This document shows, in pieces, positions 22,046 through 33,301 of a stretch of DNA of 64,000 bases (position 1 is its first letter; every line of letters begins with the position of its first letter). A program made the translations under genes and the position numbers. A model generated the notes under the pieces. It was given only the letters and a program-made list of their open reading frames with translations. It had not been told where the DNA came from and did not search any database. This DNA is from Stemphylium vesicarium (lineage: Eukaryota > Ascomycota > Dothideomycetes > Pleosporales > Pleosporaceae): contig QXCR01000090.1 in NCBI GenBank assembly GCA_004380135.1, positions 56,587 to 120,586 of the forward strand, read 5' to 3'.

Positions 22046-23461
22046 TGTGTGATGGTTCGAACTGGTCAAGGTTGGTTGTATTTAGGAAGAGCCGGGCTGC
22101 TGTTTCTCCAGTGTTGAGAGATCAGATTCAAGTGGGTGGAAGGATATAACTAGAGACCTCAGGCGCGCGCAGGTTGAAATTATTCTGTCTAGCCTGGCAA
22201 GAGCACAATGAAAGCTCTGCTTATGCATTCACAGGGTCAATCTGGTGAATAGGTGTCTGGTGCTGGCCATGAAGTTATGTCAAGACCACAGTGAGTGTAT
22301 GTGGAAAGACTGCACGGGAAGGTCATTCACACATTCGGGCTTGAGAAATTGCTGAGACACACGTCAGCTTCACCATTCTCTAGAGAATGGGATCGCCTTT
22401 AGGGTGAAGTGCTCAAGTTAAGTTGTATAATGTGAAATGTTCGTCATCTAGTTATGGCAAGGAGCTAAGTCTTAGATGTCGCTGACTAGGCCAACGCATT
22501 TAGCTGTCCTATCGCGGTCACAAAAGGTAAGCGGATACCCCTTTGCCGACAAGATACATGACTACCTAGATGACACGCAAGCGTAGGAGAGCTATTTCAC
22601 CATGTGATTCAACAAGAAATGATGTAGAGCGCAAACCGCGATCCTGATCGTACTCACATCAACCAACCTACCGCTAATTCGGTTGGAATGTGATGTCAAT
22701 GAGCGCTCGGAACACATTAAGAGCCTAGGCAAGTTACATCATCTCTTTCGTACTGCCATCAGTTACAAGGTGATACATTCCGACTTTATGACGCGGCATA
22801 CATAACTCAAGAGCGTTTGATCCATGGCTATAAGAATACGAGCATCTATGGGATAGCTTATGGGGCCAACGACCTAAAATCCTGCTAAGTTAAAATGTTC
22901 CATCACTGTAGCGCATTTACTTGTTGCAGACGTCTCCACGTTGTCTCGATTTCTCCTAAAGCGGGTGTCTATCTCATAAGATGCAAAGTCTCAAGGAAGC
23001 CTTGATTTTGACAAGACTACAGCTCCAACGGTCGAGACTCAGTCGATCCGTCCCCGAAAGCTCTCAAAAGCATGAAAGAGTCAAATTTTCTCGTGCTCCA
23101 GTCACCACTCTGCTTTCAAGTGTTACAACTCACATCTTATGACTCTTTCCTCCTATAAAAGCGTAGATCACTGTATCCATTTCTCCTACATCCTCACAAA
23201 AGCATATCCTAGACTAACCTCGAAGCTATCATTGTGTACAAAGACTAAAAGCACTATCTACATTTTACGTACAAACCACATTCAAGCTCATCCAAAATGT
23301 AGCCAAAGCCAAGCGATCATTACATCATGGTCAAAATCCCTCCAGCAAACAACCCAAATGACTCTGGTCAAACTATAAACCTCAACGAATTCGATGCATT
23401 CGACGAATACACGCTTGCGATTCATGAAACCACTATACCCGTCTAGAAACAGTGTCGACAC
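22046..23461. other. Gene-poor, A+T-richer interval
   Basis: About 1.4 kb with many stops in all frames and visibly lower G+C than the coding parts. It holds an 18-bp perfect palindrome at 22373-22390. No transposon ORF, terminal repeat or RNA gene was recognised. Confidence 0.5.
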
Positions 23462-23791
23462 ATGGATATGGAAGGAATAAATTTTGCATGCGACGAGGAC
23501 GGCGAGGATGGACAGGCGCACAGAAGGTGTTATCTGTTGTTAGACACCGCCCAAAACGGCCTGGACGGCGACCTCCGCGACAAAACGTCACAAAAGCTCC
23601 CGAGGCGCTGTACAAACGTTTCATTTGTGGACGCGACTGGTATTCCCGATGGAACTGAACTGTACTTCATTGATAACGTGCCTGTGGATTGGAACCTAAG
23701 ATACCCCGTCGGATCGAATTGCACGAACTCTACAAATGGGAGACATTACGCGAACGGGGCGAATGGGGCAAATGGAACGAATGGTGGATAG
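23462..23791 (+). CDS. Doubtful small ORF with Asn/Gly repeat tail (109 aa)
   Basis: The ORF begins at an ATG just after an in-frame TAG and is isolated at the edge of the gene-poor interval. The N-terminal half is acidic with three cysteines, 'LYFIDNVPVDW' is in the middle, and the tail is an NGANGANGTNGG repeat made by near-tandem 9-nt units at 23752-23790. No signal peptide, domain or splice partner was found. It could be a decayed or orphan gene. Confidence 0.25.
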   Translation: MDMEGINFACDEDGEDGQAHRRCYLLLDTAQNGLDGDLRDKTSQKLPRRCTNVSFVDATGIPDGTELYFIDNVPVDWNLRYPVGSNCTNSTNGRHYANGANGANGTNGG

Positions 23792-24230
23792 GGTTCGAAG
23801 ATTGCATGCGGTGTGGTCCAGTGTTGATATTCAGACCCATATGCAGAGTTGTAGACCGCAGGAAGCCTGGTATTAGCTCAATATATCAAGTTTAACCCAA
23901 ACCTGTAGCACGCATTCACGTAAGACGCAAGAGCCTAGAGAAGATGTGCTCTCACGGCCACACTGTTGAAGCAAATTGAGTGAGTTTGCGCGAGTTGCGT
24001 TGTGCAAACACCAAATATCGTGAAATTCGTGTAAACAACTAGAGAACAGTGAAAGTCTGAACCACACGCACAAGCAGAGAGCCGTGAAAAACATGACGCA
24101 CCTACCGCAGCAGAAGCACGAGCGAGCTTCTGATCACACAGTGGTAGATGGGCACATACCAGTCTCAAGAAGAAGGATCACAAAACGTTGCCGACCAAAC
24201 CATACCAGAAGTCTCGGCTTCCGCAATCAC
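23792..24230. other. Intergenic
   Basis: The 3' flank of the carotenoid oxygenase gene. No supported ORF or repeat. Confidence 0.45.
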
Positions 24231-25901
24231 CTAGATGTCCGGCCTATACGTCTCCCCCATCCCATGAAAAGCTCCATGAAACCCAAAGCTCATGGGCCCA
24301 TCCATCTCCGCCCTCCCCATCTCACTCAGATCTTTCGCTCGCAGCACAAGCAAATAGCTCTTCTCCGTGAACCCGTCCAATATAACACTTAGCAACACAC
24401 CGTCGTCTTCCTCTGTGCCTTCAGGGTCGGCAACGAAGATGGCTTCGCCGGGTGTATGCCCCTCTTCCTCCCAAATGATACACTGCTGAGTCTGATTGTC
24501 GAACTTGACGATGCCGTCGAAAAAGGTGGATTTGAGACGGTCGATACAGCCGTAGGTGTAGCGATGGGGGCGCGTGAGGTATGCCGGGTTGATGGTTGGG
24601 AGTTCCATCGACTTGGCCTTGTCGGCTTGGAAGACGAGTTCCGCAGGCATGTGTTGTGTGGCAGGGACGCCGGCGTCGACGCTAGGGAGACGGAACTGCG
24701 CTTGCATGGGTAGGCAGGACATGCGCTTCTCTCCATCGTATTCGGGGGTGGGGATGGACGAGATGATGTTGTCGTAGTAGAAGCGCTTGACGATGTCGAG
24801 GTTCTCGAACATGCTCAACTCGGTTATGATGTCTGTTTTGGTTGGGTCCGAAGCTGAGGGCTGTTCCCAGGCGTTGATGCTGTGGAAGCAGAAGAAAGGG
24901 TCGCTGTCGTAGGTTGCGACGACGCCCTTACCGTGCTTGCGGTCGACCACGTACCATGTGGCCTTTGAGTTGGGATCAAAAGGTGCAATAGAGTCGACGA
25001 TGTTCTTGTACCATAGTAGAGAGAGACCGCTCCATGTGATGTGGGAGTTCCACACGCAGAGAATGACGTAGTTCTCTGTAAGGAAAAGCGAGTGGATGTA
25101 TGCCGGTGTTCCAACAAATGTCGCGAGGATCTCGGTATCGCCAGTGGCCGCTGAGACGCAGAAGACGCGGTAGGTACTTTTGCTTCCAATCTTGAGGTTG
25201 AAGTTGTACAGATCGCCGGTTTTGGGATCCGACTTGGCGTGTGCAGCGGAGAAGGGGCCTACCAGATCTGGATGAAGAGATTGTTGGGTAGCATAGCCTC
25301 GCGGCTCCAGCGTCTCCGGATCAATGCTCTTGAGCGCAGTGGAATCTGTCTTCACGTGTAGCGTGTTAATGCCGTTGGTATGGCCATTGGTGGCTATCTT
25401 TCCACCCCTGCCAATCTTGTGCCCGCCTGGTATGTTAACGGATACCGTGACTCCAACATTCTCTTCGTTTTCTGCAGACACGAAGAGTCCCATGACCTTT
25501 CCGAAGAAGCTTTCGCAAGGATCGCGCTTTGGAGCAAAGCTTGTGCTGTCAAGTCGACCAGTTCGGCGAACAATCTCGAGATACTTGTCAACTGTACGTC
25601 GAGACCGATACGTGGCCTTGGGCGTGCCATCGTTATTGGGAAAGTCGATTTGGAAGCGATGGACACAGGAGAAGCCATCGAACCAGTGCCTTGCTGCCCA
25701 TATCTTTCCATCGTTTGTCTTCGCCTTGTACCCCAGGGGTCCTGTCCGATACAGTACGCCTGCAGCATACCGCGGAATGCTACCTTTGACATGGAGTTCC
25801 ACTGGTTCGTTCTCTTCGTAATCAGTGTCGAAGCCCGCCGTGTTGGGCCAAACATCCGTCGTTGCGACAACCATGATGGATGATTTTAGGAAAGTGGTCA
25901 T
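24231..25901 (-). CDS. Carotenoid/stilbene cleavage oxygenase (RPE65/CCD family)
   Basis: Intronless, 556 aa, the usual family length. The seven-bladed-propeller family signatures are present with the four Fe(II)-ligand histidines: 'SAAHAKSDPKTGDLYNFN', 'AYIHSLFLTENYVIL', 'FFCFHSINAWE' and the C-terminal 'FGFHGAFHG'. The N-terminus has 'GSIPRYAAGVLYRTGP' and 'HWFDGFSCVHRFQID', as in fungal CAO enzymes. Such non-heme iron dioxygenases cleave torulene, beta-carotene or stilbenes such as resveratrol; the substrate cannot be told from sequence alone. No signal peptide, so cytosolic. There are no carotenoid-biosynthesis genes next to it. Start at the first ATG (25901), with a TATA-like element ~45 bp upstream; a second ATG follows 27 nt later. 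Confidence 0.93.
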   Translation of the reverse strand: MTTFLKSSIMVVATTDVWPNTAGFDTDYEENEPVELHVKGSIPRYAAGVLYRTGPLGYKAKTNDGKIWAARHWFDGFSCVHRFQIDFPNNDGTPKATYRSRRTVDKYLEIVRRTGRLDSTSFAPKRDPCESFFGKVMGLFVSAENEENVGVTVSVNIPGGHKIGRGGKIATNGHTNGINTLHVKTDSTALKSIDPETLEPRGYATQQSLHPDLVGPFSAAHAKSDPKTGDLYNFNLKIGSKSTYRVFCVSAATGDTEILATFVGTPAYIHSLFLTENYVILCVWNSHITWSGLSLLWYKNIVDSIAPFDPNSKATWYVVDRKHGKGVVATYDSDPFFCFHSINAWEQPSASDPTKTDIITELSMFENLDIVKRFYYDNIISSIPTPEYDGEKRMSCLPMQAQFRLPSVDAGVPATQHMPAELVFQADKAKSMELPTINPAYLTRPHRYTYGCIDRLKSTFFDGIVKFDNQTQQCIIWEEEGHTPGEAIFVADPEGTEEDDGVLLSVILDGFTEKSYLLVLRAKDLSEMGRAEMDGPMSFGFHGAFHGMGETYRPDI

Positions 25902-27558
25902 GGGTCGAATAATTGAATTGTCTTCTGGTGCTGGGGCTATGGCTTATATTTAAGCAAGGGCGTCCTAGTTCTGCGCTAGCGTGTGAACAACTTGGTACGG
26001 TCGCTTCCCAACAATTGTGCGCGGTCAGGCTTCAGGGAGCCAAAGGAAGCGCGGGTCGTCCAAGGATAATATGGATTGTGACCGGTTTGCGATGGTGCGA
26101 TAGCTGTCGGACCGGCCCACGCCTAGAGAAATGCACTCTGGGTAGGTCGGAGGTGGCGACTTTGTGAGTCAGATAGGTAGTGAAAGAAGTATATAACGAT
26201 TCAGATTCAATAGACAAAGCCTTAACTCTAGAAAAGCTTGTGATTCTCGCCTAGGACTGTGTTGATATGTTTTACGTTTTCAACGATGGAGGTCGATGGA
26301 GCACGAACACACAGATACTTCTGGGTCAGCTTTGTAGTCCTACGGACATTCGGCCCGCGCGAGTTCCCTCGGGCGTGCTACTCAACGTACGTATACTGCG
26401 GCCTGAGAAAAAAGAACAAAAAAGGAAAAAGAAAGTCAATAAATACTGCGGCCTGAAGTTAGAACACCACCTCTCAGAACATTGACGCGTCTCGGTCGCA
26501 CTCAATACTGCTTGTCCTGTTAGGGACAAGGATGGCTCGGATTCGGAGTTGATCAAAAGGCGATGTCCGTGAAAGAAAAACTAGGCATTCTAGCTGCTCT
26601 CACTCATTTGGGCAACTACCACCGCTCTTGGAATTGGTGCTCAGTTACACCTACCTAGTTCTCGTGAGCCGGTGATGGAGAGATCCAATACTTGGGAGCG
26701 CGCGTATGGCCACCTCAACATCCCTCCGCTAGTCGAGCGACTTCCCAGTGGCTAATATCTACTGTAACCTGACGTCCTCGATATCCGGTGGGAAGAGTGA
26801 TAAGACGGCCAGGCCTCCAACCCCATTCCCTTCGGCCGCAAGCCAAACCAATAGCCATGGTTGCGGTAAGGACTCTAGTCCAGTTCACCGTAGCAAAATC
26901 GCCACGCTGCTGTCATGCACCCTGTAATCTACGGGGCTAGGTATGTGGGTATCCTGTTGTTTGCCGCATTGCTGACGAGGTTCTTCATCAAGGGGTGGGA
27001 CCAAACGAGCAGTTACGGCCGTTAAAAAGAAGTCTGATGGTCGGTGCACCGAACGGCAGAGGGGTACCGGGCGCTGCTGTCGCACAATCAACCAAACGCG
27101 GAATAGAAGGCCCCGGAGGTCGAATAGCGGACGCCTGGGCAGCGAGGATTGCTCTCGACATGTGATGAAGTTGATGTCCAGGATCGCATTACACAGTACA
27201 GGCCCCACTCAACGTCGGGATCCTCCGAGATGAACACTAGAGCCAAAGCAGCACTAGTGGCTTAGCACCATTCCAGCTACCTAGGTAGTGCCCGAAGAAG
27301 AATGCGGGCGCCGTTGCATCATCAATTTCACGATCCGATTTCGCACACATGTGCTGTTAGCCATTTGTTACAAGCACGTTCTTTTCTTCATGCGCCTTGG
27401 GGAAGAAGTACATCCCGAACGCGCTACCCAAACGACGTTCTTTCATGGACCGCTAGCGGCAAGCAATCCCTAGTAAACGATCCGTCGCTCAAAACAAAGA
27501 TTTCCGATTTCTCTGCAGAAGAACCACCAAGACACGAAATCACGAACGACTATCCAAA
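25902..27558. other. Intergenic between divergent genes, 1.66 kb
   Basis: A TATA-like AAATATAA (minus strand, 25944-25951) serves the carotenoid oxygenase. A CTACCTAGGTAG palindrome lies at 27277-27288. ORFs at 26885-27208 and 27302-27694 show no coding signs; the second overlaps the next gene in another frame. Confidence 0.5.
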
Positions 27559-28653
27559 ATGGGAGCCATACTATCCCTACCCTTCACCCTCCTCAACTTC
27601 CTTCTTCCATTTACAAGCGCAGGCACGCCTCTATCGCAAGATCTTTTGCACACAGCCGTCCTTTGCGGAACACTATATTTCGCCCCGCAAATAGGCGAAT
27701 GGTACAATACGCAGCAGCAGCGCGGCGAACAACAAGGGCAACTAGAAAACGAGCAAGGTGGGCGGGATACCCAGCAAACAGGCGGCGAAAGAGTCCGGAA
27801 TCCAGACGTAGAGCATGAAGAACCCCCACTAGACGAACGTTTCGTTCTTCAAGATGACGGCGAAGGAGGCATTGGCGGTGCAGGAGCACCCGCCCGCCCA
27901 CCACGAGCGCCCACACCACCACCCGCACCGCGGCATCAAGCCCAAGTCGAAGACGACGACGAAGACCCAGTACCCCTACCACGTCACCATGAAGAACCCG
28001 ACCTTTTCGCCCCCGGCCCCGCCAACCCTCCTCAGAACCCCGCGCAAAACCCCGCGCGCGCACCACCCACACACCGCACCGTCGGCACCAAGAAAGCAAA
28101 GTCGCTTGCGCGGAAAGATCAACAGCGCGCTTACAATGAATGGCTGCGCTCAGAAGCAGAGATGCGGCGGCTGCAGCAGGAAGAGGGACGCGAGGAGCGC
28201 GAGGCGGCATTGGCGCTCGAGCGAGAACGGCGCGCTGCTGCTGAGGAAATGATTCGCGCCAAGGAGAGAGAAGAGAGGGAGGTGCTGAAGAGGGAGCGGG
28301 AGAGGGAGGCTGCGGAAGAAACGGAGAGGAGGGAGAGGGCTGTAAGCTATGTGCGGAGTAAAATTGAAGAGGAAGGATGTGTGGATTTGGTCGATGCGGC
28401 GTGGAAAGAGGGTAAAGATCGAATGTGGGTGGAGAGGTTGATTCGCGCTTCTGGATTGTTGCAGCAATTGCAGACGGATGGTGCTCATGTCATGTTTACG
28501 GGGAAGGACTGGCTTGTCAAGATCGATGAGCAGGTCATGGCGAGGGCCTATGCAGATGCTGAACGCTTTGCTCAAGGCAAAGATGGAAGGGTTGGATTTG
28601 AGGAGTTTGGAAGCATACTGGAAAAGGCTATACTCGGAAGAGTAGAGGCGTGA
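27559..28653 (+). CDS. Membrane-anchored coiled-coil protein of unknown function
   Basis: Intronless, 364 aa. Residues 1-22 are hydrophobic and could be a signal or anchor; a second hydrophobic part (~30-45) follows. Residues ~55-180 are Pro/Gln/Asp-rich and disordered. Residues ~195-260 form a very charged Arg/Glu helix (ERERRAAAEEMIRAKERE), likely a single alpha-helix or coiled coil. The C-terminal ~100 residues look folded ('CVDLVDAAWKEGKDRMWVERLIRASGLL', shortened: residues ~268-295). No family recognised. The start codon has a good context (CAAAATGGG). Confidence 0.75.
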   Translation: MGAILSLPFTLLNFLLPFTSAGTPLSQDLLHTAVLCGTLYFAPQIGEWYNTQQQRGEQQGQLENEQGGRDTQQTGGERVRNPDVEHEEPPLDERFVLQDDGEGGIGGAGAPARPPRAPTPPPAPRHQAQVEDDDEDPVPLPRHHEEPDLFAPGPANPPQNPAQNPARAPPTHRTVGTKKAKSLARKDQQRAYNEWLRSEAEMRRLQQEEGREEREAALALERERRAAAEEMIRAKEREEREVLKREREREAAEETERRERAVSYVRSKIEEEGCVDLVDAAWKEGKDRMWVERLIRASGLLQQLQTDGAHVMFTGKDWLVKIDEQVMARAYADAERFAQGKDGRVGFEEFGSILEKAILGRVEA

Positions 28654-29054
28654 AGTCGCTGGCAGACAGCAGGCACCGCTCTCATTGCATATTTGGAGTT
28701 CAGGATAAAAACAAGGCAGAGGGATACCCATAGATGGATTCAAAACAGTACAATACATCTATCAACGTTCAGTACACGGAAGCCGGGGTGTGTCTTCCCA
28801 CTTGCGGAGTATAACATCCATCTTCAACCCTCTGAAGCCCAAGCATCACCTTACACACAATGGGTTGATCTTTTGAACGTGGTATCGTATTGTCCATTTT
28901 TATCATGCAACCATGAAAGAGGTCTTATTCGCCTAGAGAAGCCATGCCATGCATAAGATCCCCCAATCCGTCCGATCAAAATCTGACCAGAGTAGCCATT
29001 CGAAAGAACTCCTCCCAGAGACACCATGCACACACATACACAGAATGCACGCCT
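28654..29054. other. Intergenic, convergent 3' ends
   Basis: Shared 3' flank of the coiled-coil gene and the ribosomal protein gene. No supported ORF. Confidence 0.45.
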
Positions 29055-29942
29055 TTATCGGTTGGACTTGGCGACACGCTCGAGCTCATCCTTCTTCTTG
29101 ATGGCGTACGAGTTGCTGCTTCCCTTGGCAGCGTTGATCAGCTCCTCAGCAAGGCACTCGGCAATGCTCTTGACGTTGCGGAAAGAGGCCTCGCGGGCAC
29201 CGATGGTGAGGAGGGAGATACCCTGGTTGACACGGCGGAGGGGAGAGACATCGACGGCCTGGCGACGGACGGTACCGGCGGAACCGATACGGGTGGAGTC
29301 TTCGCGGGGACCGCAGTTGACGATGGCATCGACGGCGACCTGGATGGGGTTCTGGTCGGTCATGATGTGGATCTGCAACCGTTAGCCATGTCCCACAATT
29401 CTTTCCATGCCAGTTTTTCGCGATCCAAAAATGGCGGCAATTGGTAGACGTACGATCTCGAAAGCGTGAGCGACGATGCGCACAGCCATGAGCTTCTTTC
29501 CGTTGTTGCGGCCGTTCATCATAAGGGAGTTGGTGAGACGCTCAATGATGGGGCACTGGGCCTTCCTGAATCGCTTGACGGCATATCGGCCGGCCGAGTG
29601 TGAGATGTAGACGGGAGAGCGGATCTGGATGTAGTCGCTGCGGCTTCAGTTAGCCGAAGGTCTCGCAGCGCAATACAAAGAGAATCCAATGCCATCACAA
29701 TGTCCCTTCATATACGTGTGCGGCGCGAGATCGTGGGGGAAACGTACGTCAATGAGATGTCGCGGACTTCGACCTCCTCGTAGGACCACTGCGAGCTGTT
29801 AGATCTGGGTGCCGTCGCAAATATTTCGCAATGTGCCTGCCTTGTTGAACAGCTTGACGCTGCCCTGCTCGTCGGTGACATCCTTGGGCAGGATGTTGAT
29901 GCCGGTGGGGTTCTCGACCTCGATTTCTCCGTTGTCAGACAT
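29055..29942 (-). CDS. rps5: 40S ribosomal protein S5 (uS7)
   Basis: Exons 29942-29841, 29788-29748, 29637-29454 and 29372-29055 give 214 aa. The protein matches eukaryotic uS7 across its length: 'VKLFNKWSYEEVEV', 'SHSAGRYAVKRFRKAQCP', 'IIERLTNSLMMNGRNNGKK', 'DQNPIQVAVDAI', 'RRQAVDVSPLRRVNQ' and the terminal 'KKKDELERVAKSNR'. uS7 sits in the head of the small subunit and contacts mRNA and tRNA at the exit site. Intron 1 (52 bp) starts with GC rather than GT; it is fixed by the invariant 'LFNK-WS' junction. Introns 2 and 3 (110 and 81 bp) use GTACGT. Several introns near the start are usual for highly expressed fungal ribosomal genes. Confidence 0.97.
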
Positions 29943-30540
29943 GATTGCGGTTGTCGGTGTGTGAGGGAGAAAGAGGGTTGGGCGTCTGGGTCTTTTGTCG
30001 CTGGGGAAGTCGCGAGTTCGGTCTCGTCGTGTGTGTCCGAGTCGATATTCCTTCGCTTGGTGCGCCAATAGCGCGTTAGTGGGACTTGGCGGTAATCGAG
30101 CGACAGCCCCACCACCTCGACTGTGATGTCCTCGTCAACAACTGCCTGACAACACAATCTATCATTTTCTCCTGATTGAGTCCAGAATGATGCCTGATGC
30201 AGTTTCATCACTTTAAGTTCTGCTTGTGAAAATCATCCTGATACGACGAAGAATAATATTAAGATCCAAGTATGATACTGAATTACACTATACTACTCAT
30301 CAAACATAAAGCACAACTGTGGTATATAACGCAGTTTTTGCCTAGCCGGAACAACCGAGTAGTAACCACACCCAAACGCCATGAATATGTCAAAATGCAG
30401 GAGCATCCTCCAACTCCATGCTATGCCGCTAAGCGCAAGGTAAAGCCGCGAACGGGGAAATCAAATGGTATCACGACTCTCGCTGCGCCTTCGTCAGCAC
30501 ACCAACCGGCACTGTCTCAATGGTTTCGATGTCTGCTGGA
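29943..30540. other. Intergenic, promoter of rps5
   Basis: The ORF at 29708-30211 overlaps the rps5 5' part in another frame and is spurious. No other structure seen. Confidence 0.45.
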
Positions 30541-32758
30541 TCATCTCTGCATTCTTGACACACTACGCACCCTTGTCACAGGTGCACTGATATCCCTTCG
30601 GTCCTTGACTCCCTCTACCATCTGCTTCATTGGTGTTCCGTGGCCAGCAGCCATACTTCTAGCACGGCCACGACGCTCACGGATTGCTGCGAGAGCAGCT
30701 TCACGGTCGATGCCCAGCTTGTTCAACGACAACTCGCCTAAGACGGGCGTCTGTGCATCCGCCGCAGCGTGCGCGACAGTTGAGGGGGTCATAGGCCCCC
30801 ACCCGGCTTTGAAAGCTGGTGTTGCAGGGGAGAAGTGTAGGGGAATGGTGGTGGTGGTTGTGATGGTACGCGTGAGATAGGGAGTAGCAGGTCCAGTTGG
30901 TTCTTGGTTCGGTGTTGGAGGTGACATGTCGTCGTCGCTCTCTTCGACGGCATCCTCGTGGATGCTAATGTCGGCCGACTTGCTCTTCCGGCTTTCGCGC
31001 GCAAATGCCACGCGGGATACTGGGCGGGATTCTGGGAGAGAGACCTCTTCAGTAGGGGCGAGTGTGCTGTGTACGTCGATATCCATTGATGGTGCTTCGT
31101 TCATCTCAACCACAGGCAACGGCTCTGCTGGGGCAGCTGATGGCTGTGCCTTCATGGGAGAAGGGATAGAGCGGAATGTACCAGTCGATGGCGAGAAGGC
31201 AACGACAGTGTCGGGTTCCTTGGCGGGCTGTGCGGCGTCTGATACAGGTGTGACGGGACGCTCAGCTTCAGTAGGCTCCTGTTTGTTGACCACATCCTCC
31301 ATAACGTCGTCCTCGTGGTTGCTGGGTGGTGGAGTAAAGATTGGCTGTGATGACTTGATGCGCTGCATCTCAGCCTCGAGAGAGTCATCGTGAACGAAGT
31401 GCTTGCCCCTGGTCTCAGCGATGCGGCACGAGCAGCATTGGAATTGGCACTCCATCTTCATGAAGTCGATCTGCTCCTCGGCGCGCTCGCGGGCACGCTT
31501 CTCCGCAGCCAACTCCTGCTGGATGAATCGCAGCTCGACGGCACCCTTCTTCGGTGAGACATTCTCCTTGTCGTCGTCCTGGCGAGAGTTGTTGCGTGGC
31601 TTGCGTGGGGATCGAACGGGTGACGCGAATTCGTCGTGTTCTTCGGCATCGGCGGATGGTAGTGGTATTTGGCCCTCGGCGGCGATGCGTAGCACTTCCT
31701 CTTCCTTCAGGCTTGTCTTGAGAGCATCACGTTCTCCCTCAGCCAGGCTCAGCTTCTCCTTCAGTGCTTGTACCTCCTCGCCGAGACGGTTACTGACGCT
31801 TTCAATCTCGACCTGCAGGCTGTAGAGTTCGTTCTTGTATTTGGCCGCCTCATCCGTCTTGAACTTGACATCCGACTCGGCCCGCTGCAGACTACGCTGT
31901 AGACCCTGAATCTTGGTCTGTAGTTGCGGAATCATAGATGAATGTCGGAGTTTATCGTTGTTCGCCTCGACCCACTGCTTCTTGTAGCTCTTGTATTTGC
32001 CTTCGAAAATTCTGCTCTGGTTCTCCGCTTCGACCTGTTTCTTATTAGTGTCTAGTAGTCAACCGAGAATCTGGGGAAGACGCACCATCTTGTGTTGCAT
32101 ACCCTTCCATCGCTCTTCGTTTTGTTTGAACACAGCCTCCCACTGGTTGATGGCAGCCTTGTTCGCCTTGCGTTCCTTCTCGTAGCGCTCCTTGGTGATT
32201 GCAACATCGAGCGAGCCACTAGCATGCTCGAGCTCGGTCTTCAACTCATCGATACGGATGTCACGCCGGCTGAGCGCCATCTCGTGTTCCTTTGCCTTCT
32301 TTGCATGCTCCTTTTCAATCTTGGCCAGTTTCTCCGCATTCCTTATCCTTTCCTTATCCAGCAACTCCTTGAAACGCTTGCACGCTTCTCTAGGGTCCTT
32401 GACTTCGAGGTTCTCGAACATGCCAGTGAGGGCGGTGACGGAGACATCAGAGTCGGTTCTGCGGTGTGTGTGTCGTAGCGGCGAGTGGGAGCGGAGCGGA
32501 GATGCCGACGGCGACATGACAGGCGACCCGCTGGGAGAGTCGCCAAAGTGGGATTTGGAGCCTGCACCCCGATCGGGGCTGGCGGGGAAGATGGGCATGC
32601 CCGGTGAAAAGGGCGCCTTGTTGGGCGAGACAGGCTGGGGCGGATCCATCGGGACCGGGGATTCTTTGAGACGCGCCAGGTTGGCGGTGTTGAAAGATTT
32701 TGTATGTTGCGTCAAGGTTTTGCTTTTGTCAAAAGAATTGACGTCGACTTTGGTAGCC
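30541..32758 (-). CDS. Long coiled-coil, Ser/Pro-rich protein of unknown function
   Basis: Main exons are ~32758-32086 and 32040-30541, joined over a 45-bp intron (GTGCGT...ATAAG) from 'KGMQHKM' to 'KKQVEAENQ'. The frame is open to 32758 with no ATG before 32649, yet the codons before that (KVDVNSFDKSKTL...) look coding. A tiny first exon supplying the ATG is therefore likely, with a TAG acceptor at 32759-32761. Residues up to ~80 are Pro/Ser-rich. A long coiled coil follows ('LQTKIQGLQRSLQRAES', 'ELAAEKRARERAEEQ'), then a CCSC cysteine patch, a disordered region with SP/TP sites, and a C-terminal helix 'AALAAIRERRGRARSM'. Length is about 700 aa or more. A cytoskeletal or cell-cycle scaffold is a guess. 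Confidence 0.75.
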
Positions 32759-33301
32759 TAGGGAAGTTGCGCTGCAGGTCGACGTGATGTGCGGTGGTGC
32801 GAGCTCGGATGGTAAAGTGTAAATACAGCCAGCCCGCCGCGCGACGCTACTTCCTTGCACCATAGCAACCCGCACAGACCACCACATTATCCAACCCCAC
32901 GTCATCTACCGCAACCATGACGAGATTGAAGGCGGAGAACCCTTTGGTCTGTTTCAACCTGAGCTGTATCCCGCAGTGCACATTCTTGCAAGCACCGTAT
33001 TTAGCTAGCACGTTATGCTTCGTCTATCGCACCGTGGTATCGTGTCCAAGGTGGCAGACGTGAAGTCGCAATCCGAACAAAAGAGTGTACTTAGTTGGTT
33101 TTTTTTTAAAGAAACTCCATCCTCCTAATATTCAATCTCCCGTTCGCTACACCTCGCGTCCGCGTACTTTACTTCTATTGCTTTCGTAAGAGCACATGTA
33201 CCTCTTCTAACAGTATCCTTCGTCATCCCTCTCAAGTCCACTGCAATTGGAGTGCCTGCTCAAACCCTCATCTACGCCCTTGCATCTTATTTCAGAAGGC
33301 A
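32759..33301. other. Intergenic
   Basis: Probably holds the first mini-exon and promoter of the coiled-coil gene on the minus strand; ATG candidates lie near 32864 and 32918. A poly-T tract is at about 33100. No other ORF. Confidence 0.4.

Noticed and set aside
22046..23461. Transposon remnant
   Set aside because: A+T-richer and gene-free, but no terminal repeats, transposase or reverse-transcriptase traces were recognised.
29708..30211. 167-codon minus ORF overlapping rps5
   Set aside because: Crosses two rps5 exons and an intron in the wrong frame.
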